Source of the DNA: Rhyacophila brunnea
Lineage: Eukaryota; Arthropoda; Insecta; Trichoptera; Rhyacophilidae
Direction of reading: 5' to 3'
Assembly: GCA_022495005.1 (NCBI GenBank)
Contig: JAGYXB010000687.1
Coordinates: 186,001-250,000 of the forward strand
DNA length: 64,000 bases
Below are positions 12,737 to 24,229 of the stretch, piece after piece (position 1 is the stretch's first letter; each line of letters starts with the position of its first letter). The notes beneath the pieces are model-generated. The model was not told where the DNA came from. It ran no database searches and was given only the letters and a program-made list of their open reading frames with translations. A program made the position numbers and the translations under genes.

Positions 12737-13643
12737 ACAGCAGTCATTCGCGACCACGGTTCCGCGAGCCATGTCAGTGGTTCAGCGATATTTCTCATTT
12801 TTGAATGTTTAGATCAATTACATTTTTTTCATAGTTGTTATTGAAATAGGAATTTCTAGCGAAATTTTTGCTTAGCAGTTGAATTTTTGATGAAATTCAT
12901 TTTGAACAATGTGGAAATGCGTGGAAATAATTATTGTTAATATGACTCGTATATCTGTAAATTTTCATCCGAAATGTAATAGTTAGACGTTTTAGTTAAT
13001 TATCTTGGTAAGTCGTACGTTAATTAGATACAGCAAATTCTTAGGGGCGGCAAATTAATGAAAAAATGCAAATAATCTAACTTTTGAAAGTAGATACTGC
13101 GGAAATGACACTTTTTCGCCAGCGGCGCTAACAGACTATATTATATATTTGTGAATGTGTATATCAGAAGTTTAAAGATTTTCTCACACGGAATAGTCCA
13201 ATTGGACATAGTTATGCAGAAAGTAGCCAGTCCACAAAAAAAATGAGTTATGATATAGATCAGATGCGAGAAGGGTTTTTCTCTACGTTCTACTGAAAAT
13301 AGCCAAGCCGCAAAAAAAATATTCTTGAAATAAAATACTATTTACAATTTTACATTTTACATACATTTTTTAAATCATGTTGTTGCTAAAGTGCCATTAT
13401 CTCAGCTCGACATTATTATGGACTGACTACATTCTGCATAGCTACGTTCAATTAGAAATAATAAAATCTACTATTTTACATAATATATATTATATTTGAG
13501 ATTAAAAACAGTATGGGGCGATATTAAGCTGCTTTAGACTTTACTACTGCATTACCTTAATATGTCAGCCAGGTAGGAGGTCAGCGAAATTTCATAGAAT
13601 ACTAAAAAAAGTTCCACCAAATAAAAAAGGTTGGGAATCACAG
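12737..13643. mobile_element. Possible hAT-like element
   Basis: The left end (CAGTCATTCGCGACCACGG from 12741) and the right end (GGTTGGGAATCACAG ending at 13643) form an imperfect inverted repeat of the hAT type. Flanking 8-mers GCATGCTA (12729-12736) and ACATGCTC (13644-13651) agree at 6 of 8 positions. There is no transposase frame. The MITE at 13197-13456 lies inside. Both ends are decayed, so the call is tentative. Confidence 0.45.
13197..13456. mobile_element. 260-bp MITE with about 37-bp TIRs
   Basis: TCCAATTGGACATAGTTATG and the next 18 bases (13197-13234) pair with the inverted copy at 13419-13456 with a few mismatches. The interior is A+T-rich and non-coding. It lies within the possible hAT element at 12737-13643, which suggests nesting. 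Confidence 0.65.
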
Positions 13644-16600
13644 ACATGCTCGTATTTGATGATATAGATCGCCAACGACACTGCAAAATGTCTTTTCCGT
13701 GTCTATAACAATACACTCAAACCTAATAGGTCCTATTTCGGGATAAGTTGTAACTCTCGTGTCCCTGACAATTTATCTTACAAAGATAATACACTGAACA
13801 CAACATCGAGTCGTGATGTCGCTATCAAAAAGAAAATGTGCACACTCGTTATAAACGAATGTGGAACGAATTTTTGTATTTTTATAGTTTGTATGTGTCG
13901 TTGTTATGGGTCGACAGGTTTCAAAGCATATTCGCATTATTTATTGCTCTAAAATGCACATCCAGTGCAGCCGCGTGGATACTAAATGCAAATAATGCTG
14001 TTAGTTTTACAAAGAAGCTGCAGTTTAGCCGATATAAAGTAACTTTCAAAGCTTCGCTTATATAGAGATATTTTTACTTCATGAAGAAATTTATTATACA
14101 TAAGTATGCAACTAACTTAACTCTATTTTATAATAAAATATGTGCCGAGACATGAACCATTAACCATCGGATTCCAGACAATAAATCTTATAATTAATAA
14201 TCACGCCGAAATTATTACTAACAACTATGCGTCCAAATATATGTCAAAATATTGACGACTATTTATTTATATTTAGTAAATATTATATTATTAAATAATT
14301 AATGTTACTTACATTTTCAAATGTTGTGTATAATTCATTGATTAAAAAAATGTTCAGTTTTAGATGTTCTAATTAATACCATCGACTGAGAAATTAAATT
14401 ACATTGAATCTTACATTGAATGGAAATCAATTTAAATTCTAATCAATCTATTATAAATAAAACCAACGTATATATATATACAATTTGTTATTATGTATAT
14501 ATATTAAATTAACATACCTATATAAAAATGTCATAAAATAGGCATGATTCATAAGTAAAAGAATTGACCAGGTATTGGAAACCTTCATGTTCAGGAAATA
14601 CCGCGAAAATTCCTTTAAATACTTATGAATAGAGATTATTCGAAAGTTAGGTCGAGATATTAATTGATTAGGTGGTAGGTATGCTAATTTAGTATGAAGG
14701 TATATGAAAATTATAAAACTCTTAACGTTTTCCGGTAGTATATTTCCCATAGGTACTCAGAAATGCAAAGAACTTGCATTATCCTATATTGTTAAAACCG
14801 ATTTCTAAATAGTACAAAACTCTTTTCAATTGGATTATCAAAGTCTTATGTATGTTATTTTGTTTTCACCGAAAAAATCCGTAGATATAATGTTTTTCGT
14901 ATTAAAATTAAGACGATTAGTACATAATGGAAAACTTTGCTGCACTAAAACTAAACACTGAATATCATGCCATTATAAAAATGTGAATATTAAATATATG
15001 TACAAAAGTAATCAGTTCTTAACAGTCTACCGCAGGTATGTCTCAATGTATTTCTGTATTTCTCAAGCGACTCGTAGGTATATTCAAGTGAAAATATTGG
15101 AATAAAAAATGTATTTATATAGCATCATATAAAACTTTACCACTTAAGTTTAGATTATAGTTATCGAAAGGCGCTACCTTTTGTATTATTTTAAGAACTA
15201 CACAATTGTTCGTTACAGTATAATTTTACATTATCTCAGGATATTATTTTTTGCATATCAACAAGTATAAAGCTCCTCAAAGCACACGCGAGAGCTTTCT
15301 AAGTCTCCTGAGTCTGAGATCAGGGGGCATAGAAAAACGTTGCTAATGAAACTGTAAAAACTGCTGATCTAATCAGCCGAAGGTTTTTCCATCTCTCTCG
15401 AGAATTACAATCGCAAGAATACAATCTAATGGCACTGTTTGTAAATGTGCTTTCACTACACTAGCTTTTATCTATTTTGATTTAAAAATAATGTAATTTT
15501 TAAATAATCCAGAAGGCTAGGTTAATACATATTGTATTTTTTTATCTAGTAACAACACGATATTTTTATATGTATATTTGTATTTCACGCTTCTCATAAC
15601 AGAGGTCAGCTAATTTGTACTTGCTATAACACGAAGAGTCATAATAGAATATGAAAATACCATACAATACAAAAAATATTTTTTTTACAACAAAGTTTTA
15701 CAAATAAATGTATAGGTATATAGTAATAAAAAATAATGACGACAAAGCCATGCGTATTTTCTTTGGTTTTTAACATTATTTTAACTAACAATATTTACCA
15801 ATCGATGCGCGAACGGAAACTACGAAATTCGTGCACTTAAATGACAGATCGCATTATAAAAAAAATAGCAGGTACATACTCTTCAAAAATATGCATTAAG
15901 TATCTACGTTTAATGTAAATATATAATTGCATAGGTCGGTCTTTAGGCTTTATGCGTCCCACATAATATTGTCTTATAATATAAAATATTTAAAGAATAG
16001 AAGATGTGTCTTCAGCTAGAAACACGGTGAAATATATAATCTCAATAACGCAATAGTAATTTTTAATCTTTTTTAATTAAAAAACATGTTTATCATTTTT
16101 TCCCCCACGAAAAACTGTTTGGCACGTCAGACAATAGAATAATAATATTTGGGAAATTTTGCCACGTGTACGTAAAAAGGTTCGCCAACCCTGGCCTAGT
16201 GCATTACGCACTTGACCACGAAGACAAAAACCATTGGAAGTTACATACAGGTGCAATAATGGGACCTACCATTGTGATCGTGCAATAGAACTCGCCGCGG
16301 CATACAGTTTGAGAACCACTGAAATTTTTAACCAATATACTTAAATATTACAAAAATAATTTCACAATTAATGAATATGATTTTGTGACATGATACTTTA
16401 TTATTAATAATATGTATGTATTGTGGATTGCGTATGACAGACATTGATTTAGTACCTACTTAATCTTAAGGCCATGCATTAGTTGAGGCACGGTATAAAA
16501 AGATCGTCGCTAGGCGATGCGCGGATTGCGGGTGAAAATGACGCCTGTCAAACGAAATATTAATTGTCATATAAATCCAACATACGTCCATTTTATGTTC

Positions 16601-17534
16601 TGTTTATTGTTATATTAGTAACAATAATAATATATTCATTGACATGTGTTCTTTTTAAAGTAAATGGGTAACGTTTTTAGTCATCTTTACACGATTTTAG
16701 AATTAATTGACCCGTCGCCATCACGCAGCAAAGTGACGTGTTCAAGGGTCAACATTCTCTCAGTGAATGGCAGCGAGTCCAAAATTTCGTCGCGCGTACA
16801 GTTGAAAATTATTTGGCGTTTCACTGATGCGTCACCTTAACAACCAGCTGTATAGTTTTGTAACTAACCCGTAATACTTTTATTAAAACTAACGACGACA
16901 CGTGCTCTTACGGGGAAGGAAATGAATTGCCCTCAAGGGCTTCCCGAATGGTCCATAAATAGAGGACTAATATCGCATGGGACACGGCGCCCACGTGTTA
17001 TGTCAGCACAAAATGGCCTACCCCGTCACACTTTGAGGGATTTCAGCGATAACTTTTCACTTTGTGTATGAAAATTTCGAAGAACCGGTTGAAAAATAAA
17101 CACGGCAACACACGATGCAAAACAGTAATTGCTCATTTCGCAAACCAAATATTAACAAAGCCTTTGACCGTCGCAATTTGTTGGGCTGTTAACCCGGAGG
17201 CAAAAAGCGAATTGAGAGAGACAGTGGTGGATAAAGACTACTATTGTTATACAGAGAATCCTAAAACTAATAGACGAGTCCTTAAAGAGAATATTTTGAA
17301 ATACAGAGCAGGTAACGTGAGCCATACTGTACAAAAAGCTTACTTGAATAAAGTCAATACCTACACTCTGTAGGTATTAATTCATTCATTTAAAGTTTAC
17401 TATAAAACAACATTTGATGCAATATCTTATCATATAATAAAAGTATTATTTATATTAAATTTAATAAACCATTTCTTTTATTCAACAAATAATTCATAAC
17501 ATTTTAGAATGTAACATTCCATAATATATTGAAC
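13644..17534. other. AT-rich non-genic stretch
   Basis: No recognisable gene. An open frame of 103 codons at 17062-17373 (+) starts MCMKISKNRL. It has a lysine- and arginine-rich N-terminus but no motif I recognise and no splice or homology support. TTCGCCAACCCTG near 16182 and AGTTTGAGAACCACTG near 16306 resemble hAT right ends without partners. Confidence 0.45.
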
Positions 17535-17790
17535 ATGCATAACTTGAAAACACCTCAGATATATATATATATATATTATACCCACTAGAAAAAATCACAT
17601 TTGAAAAAAATACGATGCTTGACGGGATTTGACCCGTATATCCACTGGTATCGCGCCAATATGCTTTACCTAATTAAGCTATGAGCCTCCTACCTAATTG
17701 CGATAATTTAAACTACCTGCAAACTGTCCTGCATGAAATGCTTATTAAATTTCGTTATTATTGACTATCGGTTTTTGTGTTTTAAATGAA
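17535..17790 (-). repeat. Dispersed repeat with tRNA-like core, family C
   Basis: The minus strand has an A-box-like stretch (GGCTCATAGCTTAATTAGGTAAAGC) and a B-box-like stretch (ACGGGTCAAATCCCG). About 95 bp upstream of that core, from TTTAAAACACAAAAACCGAT, is also shared with 27625-27845. The repeat therefore extends beyond a simple 5' tRNA head. Confidence 0.7.
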
Positions 17791-18103
17791 GGAATATTAA
17801 TAGTATTTATACTATACAAAGTATTAATATAAATGTACCTAGCGTCTCGATCAGTACCTAGTTCCTCACTGCTACGTAGGTACATCCGCCGAACGTGGTG
17901 AGTTCGTCGATCCAGCGGGTTTTAGCGCAGTTCAGTGGGCATCCAATACCCCTTTGGCACCACTGTATAACTATATCCGGCATGAGTCGTAACACTATTC
18001 CAACAGTTTGGCGACATATCACATCGCTTACTGTTGCCTGCCTTCTAATCCGTTGTTTTTTTTTGTAGTCTTTCATATGTATACATAAATATTTTTATTA
18101 ACA

Positions 18104-18296
18104 CTACAACAGGCCATGAGGTCTAATGAAAGTAATGTAGTAAACAGTAGTGGTAAAGTAAAAGTGAAACAATCACATATTATACATCTAGGTTTTGAGA
18201 AAAATATAAATATATTGTGTCCTCATCGGGAATCGAACCCGGAGCGATGGCATTTACCCGTCCATTTTACGCACTGGACCACGTGGTCCACCTTAT
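18104..18296 (-). repeat. tRNA-derived SINE, family A
   Basis: The plus-strand text CTCATCGGGAATCGAACCC is the complement of the B box, and CGCACTGGACCACGTGGTCC lies at the A-box end. The copy extends left through AACAGGCCATGAGG, matching AACAGGCCGTGAAG at the left end of the copy at 30137. This is one of the fuller members of the family. Confidence 0.75.
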
Positions 18297-18529
18297 ACTT
18301 AGGATGCACTTTTCCATGCCACGTTACACTAAGCATAGTTTTTGAATATCTTTTACATAAAGAGCCTTTACATTGGTTGACCGGTTTACGCACAATGGGA
18401 GATCACTTAACAAGTTATGCAGGCGACTAAATGCGCTACATATCAGTTTGGCTCTGTGATAAAACCTGTCTTATATATGTCAATAACTATTTGGTATGCG
18501 AGATTTACGTAATTGTTGAGGCACTAGAT

Positions 18530-18715
18530 TTTAATATCATTAATAAGGGTCACATTTTGGTTCAGAAAATCAGTTTCTCATTACTCTGGTTCGAATCCCG
18601 AATCTGGAAAATTCAGATGTTGTATTTTTTTTCAATATATTTATTTGAACCCAGATTATGGACTCGTACCTCGTAAAAATAAAAATCTTTTAATGTAGAC
18701 CTCTTATGATCGAAT
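18530..18715 (+). repeat. Degenerate SINE, family B
   Basis: CTGGTTCGAATCCCGAATCTGG is a good B box with the same following bases as the family B copy at 19759-19993. The distal part (TGGACTCGTA, CTCGTAAAAATAAAAATC, GTAGACCTCTTATGATC) also aligns to it. The A-box half is heavily mutated. Confidence 0.65.
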
Positions 18716-18744
18716 ATGGTGATGTATGTATGTATATGTGGATT

Positions 18745-19025
18745 TCACAACAGTGGGTTTCGTGTATGGTGTAATGGATGAAGAAGTCTTGATTTGATGG
18801 TTGCTCCGATGGATGGAGGAGTGAGTTTTATTTGCAGCGTTAACAGTCGGTATAGAGTATGTTACAGTAGTTATGTTACAATACTTATGATACTGTTCCG
18901 AGGTCGGAGTCTCGGTAGAATGAGATGTTGTGCGGAGCGATACAGATGCTGAGATACTAACAGACCGGGAACTTATATTCGAGTGTCATGTCCAATGAAT
19001 TATGTTCCGCTATTTATTGACGTAG
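18745..19025 (+). repeat. LTR-like dispersed repeat, copy 1
   Basis: The segment shares an ordered set of short blocks with 32300-32535: GAGTTTTATTTGC, then an ACTTATATTCGAGTG-type block, then ATGTCCAAT followed by TCCGCTATTTATTGAC. The spacing is similar in both. A non-coding block of about 250 bp shared by two dispersed loci fits a solo LTR or another non-autonomous repeat. Ends and target duplications were not resolved. Confidence 0.4.
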
Positions 19026-19758
19026 GTACTCACAATCAAAATACTATCTTGAAAAGAAAATTTAGGAAATAATTATTATAATTGAGTCAGCTAGTCTATA
19101 TGGAGTTTCCGTCATTGGATATGGCTGACTATATGGAAAAACAGATATTACGGAAATTATAATTGCAGTAAGCTATTTACTGAGTTTGCCACAATTGGAC
19201 CATAGTGTCCGTAATGGATATTAAAGAATTTGTATTTGCGCCAGTTATTTAATATCGCCGATCAATATGCTGACACGGATTGAGTTGTTTATCCCCGTAT
19301 ATAACTTACATCAGTATTTCACGGGGACGTAATCGAAGGTTTCTGTATAATATTAGATAATGTATTTTCAGAAGGCTCGATAAATTCTACGACTCGCTGT
19401 ACAGCCATTGTTTATTCTTTGTGCTAAATTTAGCGATGGGAAAAACTATCTGGATACCCCACGCTCGGTACAATACACTCGGGTTTAACGACTTGTCTAT
19501 GACAGCGGTACACTTTATCTGTATTCAGTGCACCCATTCAAATAAACAATACTGTTTAAATCACATTTAGTATGAATTACGTTACCGTTTTACGGGATTA
19601 TTGCTAAAAGCGAATGCACAAGTTTCGATGGAAATGCGCGTAAAATTGTTGCCCGTGTATTAGGTTGCAAGGAAAACAATTGCGCTTGTTATTTTTTGAA
19701 TTTTAATGTTCTTTTTCATCAATGTAAATGTCGTTTCGTTGAATGCATGTTAATATCA

Positions 19759-19993
19759 CCCACAGTGGCCGCGCGGCTTAAGCGTTGGACTATCACGCCG
19801 TGGGTCTCAGGTTCGAATCCTGGGTCTGGCAAGTACACATATTGTTTTTCAATTTGTGTGACTCAGGATATGGACCTAATAGGTTGAGCAAGTGGCTGAC
19901 ATGCATTTCTCATAAAAAACAAAATCTGTTAATACAAACCTCTACTCTGTGGAGGCTCATATGATCCTATTAGGATCGGACATGGTCGAAAAA
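19759..19993 (+). mobile_element. tRNA-derived SINE, family B, complete copy with 33-bp target duplication
   Basis: The copy begins CCACAGTGGCCGCGCGGCTT with an A box (GCGGCTTAAGCGTTGGACT) and a B box (GGTTCGAATCC) in tRNA-like spacing. A unique body follows, ending GATCGGACATGGTCGAAAAA. It is flanked by a direct repeat, 19726-19758 and 19994-20026 (33 bp, two mismatches), the signature of target-primed retroposition by a LINE partner. Other copies are at 26187-26414 and 36988-37218 (both minus), with degenerate members elsewhere. Confidence 0.9.
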
Positions 19994-20026
19994 AAATGTC
20001 GTTTCGTCGAATGAATGTTAATATCA

Positions 20027-20559
20027 TTTTAAATGCATTAATCGGGCTGTATTTTAGTACCATCGAATTTTATTGTATTATTAATTTTGCTTCAAAATGA
20101 GCTGTCAAGATTAAAAAATAGCAAATACGTGCATTGAGCATAAACTTCCACCGTGAAGATGAAATATGTCGTAGGCCTCCTTCTTTACTAATAACAACCG
20201 AATAACAGAAGGCGTTAGTTGAATAAAATAAACAACAACCCACGACTTCAAACAAGTTAAGAAAATCAAAAAAGCTTATTGATTCCATTCCATTGATTTA
20301 CTGCCAGTAATCGTGTGCAAATTAAACTTTCGCAACAATAACTCTTTACACACAAAAATTCTGATAGTCTCGCCCGGTCACATTTTTCAAGTATAATTAT
20401 AGAGCCTCCATTGCACGTTTGGCCAAGTGTCGCGAAAGTTGGCGCCCTTTGATGCACGTAGAAACATAGACACTGCGTCGAAGTACAGCCGACATTTGCC
20501 AGACACGAGCCATACAGCCCGTACGTCGCTCCTACACAGTGGTGACCGCGTACATCCGC
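20027..20559. other. Non-genic spacer
   Basis: Short minus-strand frames are present, including 63 codons at 20266-20457, but they look like chance frames. G+C rises toward the foldback element that starts near 20560. Confidence 0.4.
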
Positions 20560-22836
20560 CTTGTAAACACGTGTAAAGAATACGCTCGTCTTTTGTTCTG
20601 AACACTTTACTGCTCTCAGTGTATGCGTTGACGCTCATTCAATAGTAGTGTATTTGAAGGTTGCAACACACACTATTGCACTTCTATAATGTGTGGTTAA
20701 TTTTCATAGGACAGTCACACATTCAAGACCCTGCATCAAAATATAGTGTATTTGGGAATGGCCTACGTTAAAGTTCCCACCACTACCCGTTATATATGTA
20801 CAGCCGTGGATATGCACGGCTTCCATGACGCTTTAAACGTGTCTGAAAGAAGTGATTTTAAGTTCTCATTCCGTCCCGAGACGGAGCCGCACGGGACTGA
20901 TGCTGCAACCATGCACCGTAGTGCTTATAGAAGAAAGTTTTTTTTTTGACTGGCTCTGCTGTCCGCTGACGTTAAGCGCCCTGTGTATCCGCATACTGAG
21001 TGTCACGAATTGAAATGGATGAGTCTACAGAGGAGTCGGGACTATCCCGCTCCTCATACGATGTTGCAAATTTCTCGAATTAGAGGATAGAGGAGGAGAG
21101 GATGTATCTTGGGAATGGCCTATCGGAATTATATTTATTAAACTGTTCTGTGGATGAAAATATAAGCGACACGTGTTTGTTGTTCTGTGCTATGTTTTGT
21201 GTCCTGCGAGGTATATTTAGTATATTTTGTCGCTAGAGTTGTAGGGTATGATACGCTGGGTCTCAGTAAAATATATGTTTATATATATTATGATATTATT
21301 GACATTATTTTTACAATGTATTTATCGAAGGTAGCTTATGAACGCGCAAAGCATCTAGACGTATTAATAGTTTTGACGAGAGTTTGAGTTGTGAACTATT
21401 TATTCCCTCAAATCTGGAATATGTCCATTGTCTTCAATATACAGGTTATGTACTCATATTTTTTTTAAATTTATCATTTAATCACTATATAATTTTTAAT
21501 CAAATATTATTATCAAAGGTCGAACAAATTAATTACAATAAAGCTAAAAAAAAAATAATGAAGATGCTTTAACAAAAATAAACTTAGGGATTATAATATA
21601 ATATAACTTAATAATACACTTAATATAATAATATACTTAATGCATTATAATATAATATAATATAATAAGTATATTGAAAATCTAATTAGGCATTTGATGA
21701 CAATATTATATTCATTACGATAACATTTGTATCGAAGAGAAATATTGTATTGCGTGAAAAAAACCTTCAAAATATTCCCAATTTTTAAATATAGCGATAT
21801 TCAATATGGCTTTTAGAATAATTTGCGAAAATGACTATCAAAACAATGAGGTGTACAACGCAATTTATTCTAAAGCGTCGCGAATAAATAAACTTCAACG
21901 AATCGTATCACATAACTAAAAGCTTTCGAACAAAACCTTTACTTTCAACAATACAAATTACATTGCATTAAGGGTATACAATGAGATACTTTGTATGCGA
22001 CCACATACCCACTGCAAAGTTTCTTGCGACTGGCGAATGCACTAAAAAATTCAACGCGATCTGTGTAGAGACAAAGCACCGCGAATCGCTACGACAAAGT
22101 TCTCAATACATGAAGGGGAGATTAATTGCTCCGAAAATTAAGAACCATTACGTAGGTATGTACGAAAACACCGGCACAAAGGAAAAATTGCCGAAACCAC
22201 AAGACCGATTCACAAATGGCATAAAAACTCTAAATTTTCCGATGCGGTATTTTGTAAGAATTTTAATAATAAATATAGTATACGTTTTATAACTTTTTTG
22301 CACTCTTTACTATACTGATACACCTCTTTTCCTGATTATCACGCAATAAATTTGATAGACAGATAATATACGTAAAAAGGGTATTTTTGTAATATATATC
22401 ATTTACATCCTAGAGCCGAGTGCAAAGTTATAAACCATATACCTCTCTACTTGAAAACCATGATGTTATATCATTATTATATTACAGGTTATATATTAAA
22501 ATTACAGCAAACATTGTAAATCGATATATTGTAGGTATATTTACCGTATCTAAGGGGGCGGTCCGGACCTTAAATTAACTTTCTGTGTTCATACCTGGCT
22601 AAAAGTGTTATCAGAGAAAACCACAGAACAGATCAATAAATAGAATTCCGATAGGCTATACCCCAATACACTAAATGTTGACGCAGGGTTTTGAATATTT
22701 TGAACACATTATAGACGTGCAACAGTGTGTGTTGCAACCTTCAAATACATCAATATTGAATGAGCGTCAGTTCATAAACCGAGAGCAGTTGTCCGAATGA
22801 GGGACATGCGTATTCTTGGCTCGTGTTCAAGTTTAG
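20560..22836. mobile_element. Large foldback-type element with long inverted ends
   Basis: About 250 bp at the left (20560-20765 continuing at 21123-21160) pairs as an inverted repeat with about 225 bp at the right (22610-22836). Landmarks are GACGCTCATTCAAT, TTTGAAGGTTGCAACACACA and GGCCTATCGGAATT on the left, with their complements on the right. The left arm is interrupted by an insert at 20766-21108. The loop (about 21160-22610) is AT-rich and has one 103-codon frame at 21981-22292 (+) of unknown nature, not enough for a transposase. It is probably non-autonomous. Outer boundaries are approximate and no target duplication was found. Confidence 0.7.
20766..21108. mobile_element. Unidentified 343-bp insert with perfect 14-bp target duplication
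   Basis: The insert interrupts the left arm of the foldback element. It is flanked by TTGGGAATGGCCTA at 20752-20765 and again at 21109-21122. The uninterrupted right arm of the host element shows that a single copy is ancestral. The insert is more G+C-rich than its surroundings, with an internal T10 tract near 20939, and it has no long terminal A-run or recognisable tRNA or 5S boxes. A variable-length duplication of 14 bp points to retroposition, but the source is unknown. Confidence 0.75.
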
Positions 22837-23127
22837 CCCATATTCTTACACACTCGAAATCGGTTGCCTGTTACTCCACACCCGTTAGGTATTTCAATTC
22901 CCAATATTTCCGAGTTCCCTGGGTGATCATATGCATGCGCAGTTGATACTGTTAGGTTCAACAGTAGATGCGAAACTACTGAAACAAATCCGCTGGGTGA
23001 AGAAACAAACATTAAAAAGAATTTTTTTCTCCTTGTTCACTGGAGAAAACCTTTTGTACTAAAAGTATGTACTATTATTATACCTGTCGTTTAGTAGAAA
23101 AAGGTATATTATATATAAGTATATATA

Positions 23128-23927
23128 TGTTACACCGAATGTGCGAAATTGACTATTACATGAAATGGGCAAAATTTTGGCTAATTCATGTAATAGTCAA
23201 GCCTGTTGCCTTATTCATGAATTAGGTAATTTTTCTGCTGAGTACATGAATTCGCCACGGTATGGAATTCTTGAACTGTCAACATGACAGAAGAAAAAGT
23301 AAATTTAATACGGATGGTTTTATTAGTTATAATTGGACATAATATAATATTATTATTATTAGGTTAGGTTAGGTTAGGTTAGGTTAGTAATTCTGAATTA
23401 AATTATTCAACTGAATGTCCATTTTGAGGTTAGCTATCAAGTGTCAACAAACTATCACAAACATTCAATCGACCATTGCACAATTGATACCCAAGCACGA
23501 ATCAAATCGCGAAAATACTTTTCAATAAAATTCTTCCGTTATCATATTATAGTTCTAGAATTTTTTTGCGCATAGTAAATGGATATGAACGTCATTCAAA
23601 TCAATGACATTTGACACATTTGTTTAGTTGCAAAAAACACCACGGAGCGCGATCATCTATTTTGACCATAGATAATAATATAAATGTACATTTTGACCAA
23701 TCCATGAGCATTTGATAAATTTAGTTTAGTTGCAAAAAATACCACCGTAACGCTACTATCTAATTTGTCCAAGACATGAAGTAGGCAGAAAAATTACTGC
23801 CGATTTCACGCACTCTCCAGATATTTTGTCTAATTCATGAATAAGGCAACGGGCTTGCATTTTTCATGATTTAGGCAAAATTTTGCCCATTTCATGTAAT
23901 ATTCAATTTCGCACATTCGGCGTAACA
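23128..23927. mobile_element. 800-bp long-TIR DNA element inserted in an AT repeat
   Basis: The left end TGTTACACCGAATGTGCGAA (23128) pairs with the right end, TTCGCACATTCGGCGTAACA (23908-23927). The inverted repeat runs at least 110 bp inward with few mismatches. The arms are built from repeated short units containing ATTCATGAA-like and GGCAAAATTTT-like motifs. The loop has a (TTAGG)5 tract and a 60-bp direct repeat (from about 23607 and again from about 23709). There is no coding frame. Flanks are ATATATAT on both sides, so the target duplication cannot be read. Confidence 0.8.
23359..23386 (+). repeat. Telomere-type tract, (TTAGG)5
   Basis: Five perfect TTAGG units are followed by a partial TTA. 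TTAGG is the canonical telomere repeat of most insects. Here it sits in the loop of the 23128-23927 element, so it may be part of that transposon rather than a relic of a chromosome end. Confidence 0.85.
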
Positions 23928-24229
23928 TATATATATATCAAAGTAGTGATTACATAATGCTACCTAGGTAAATATTCTCAGTAGCATGATATACCTACTC
24001 GTAATTCTATAAATTAATTGTAGATAAGAGGGGTCGAATCAACCCATTCAGAATAGTTTACCATTCAATTTCTATCACTGGCCCTTAGTCTATCAAGGTA
24101 TTATACAACATCCTATGAAGAAAACCCCACAGCTGTCTATGCATCTGTCATTCTGTCTGCCCCGTGTTTTCTCAAACTTCGGGTCAGAAGGATTTCGACC
24201 CGCGCTTATCAAAAAAATGAAAGCTTATA
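23928..24229. other. Non-genic spacer
   Basis: No recognisable feature was seen between the long-TIR element and the DD41D element. Confidence 0.4.

Noticed and set aside
23359..23386. Chromosome-end or fusion relic
   Set aside because: The tract is only five units and sits in the loop of a defined TIR element, so a telomeric origin is not needed.
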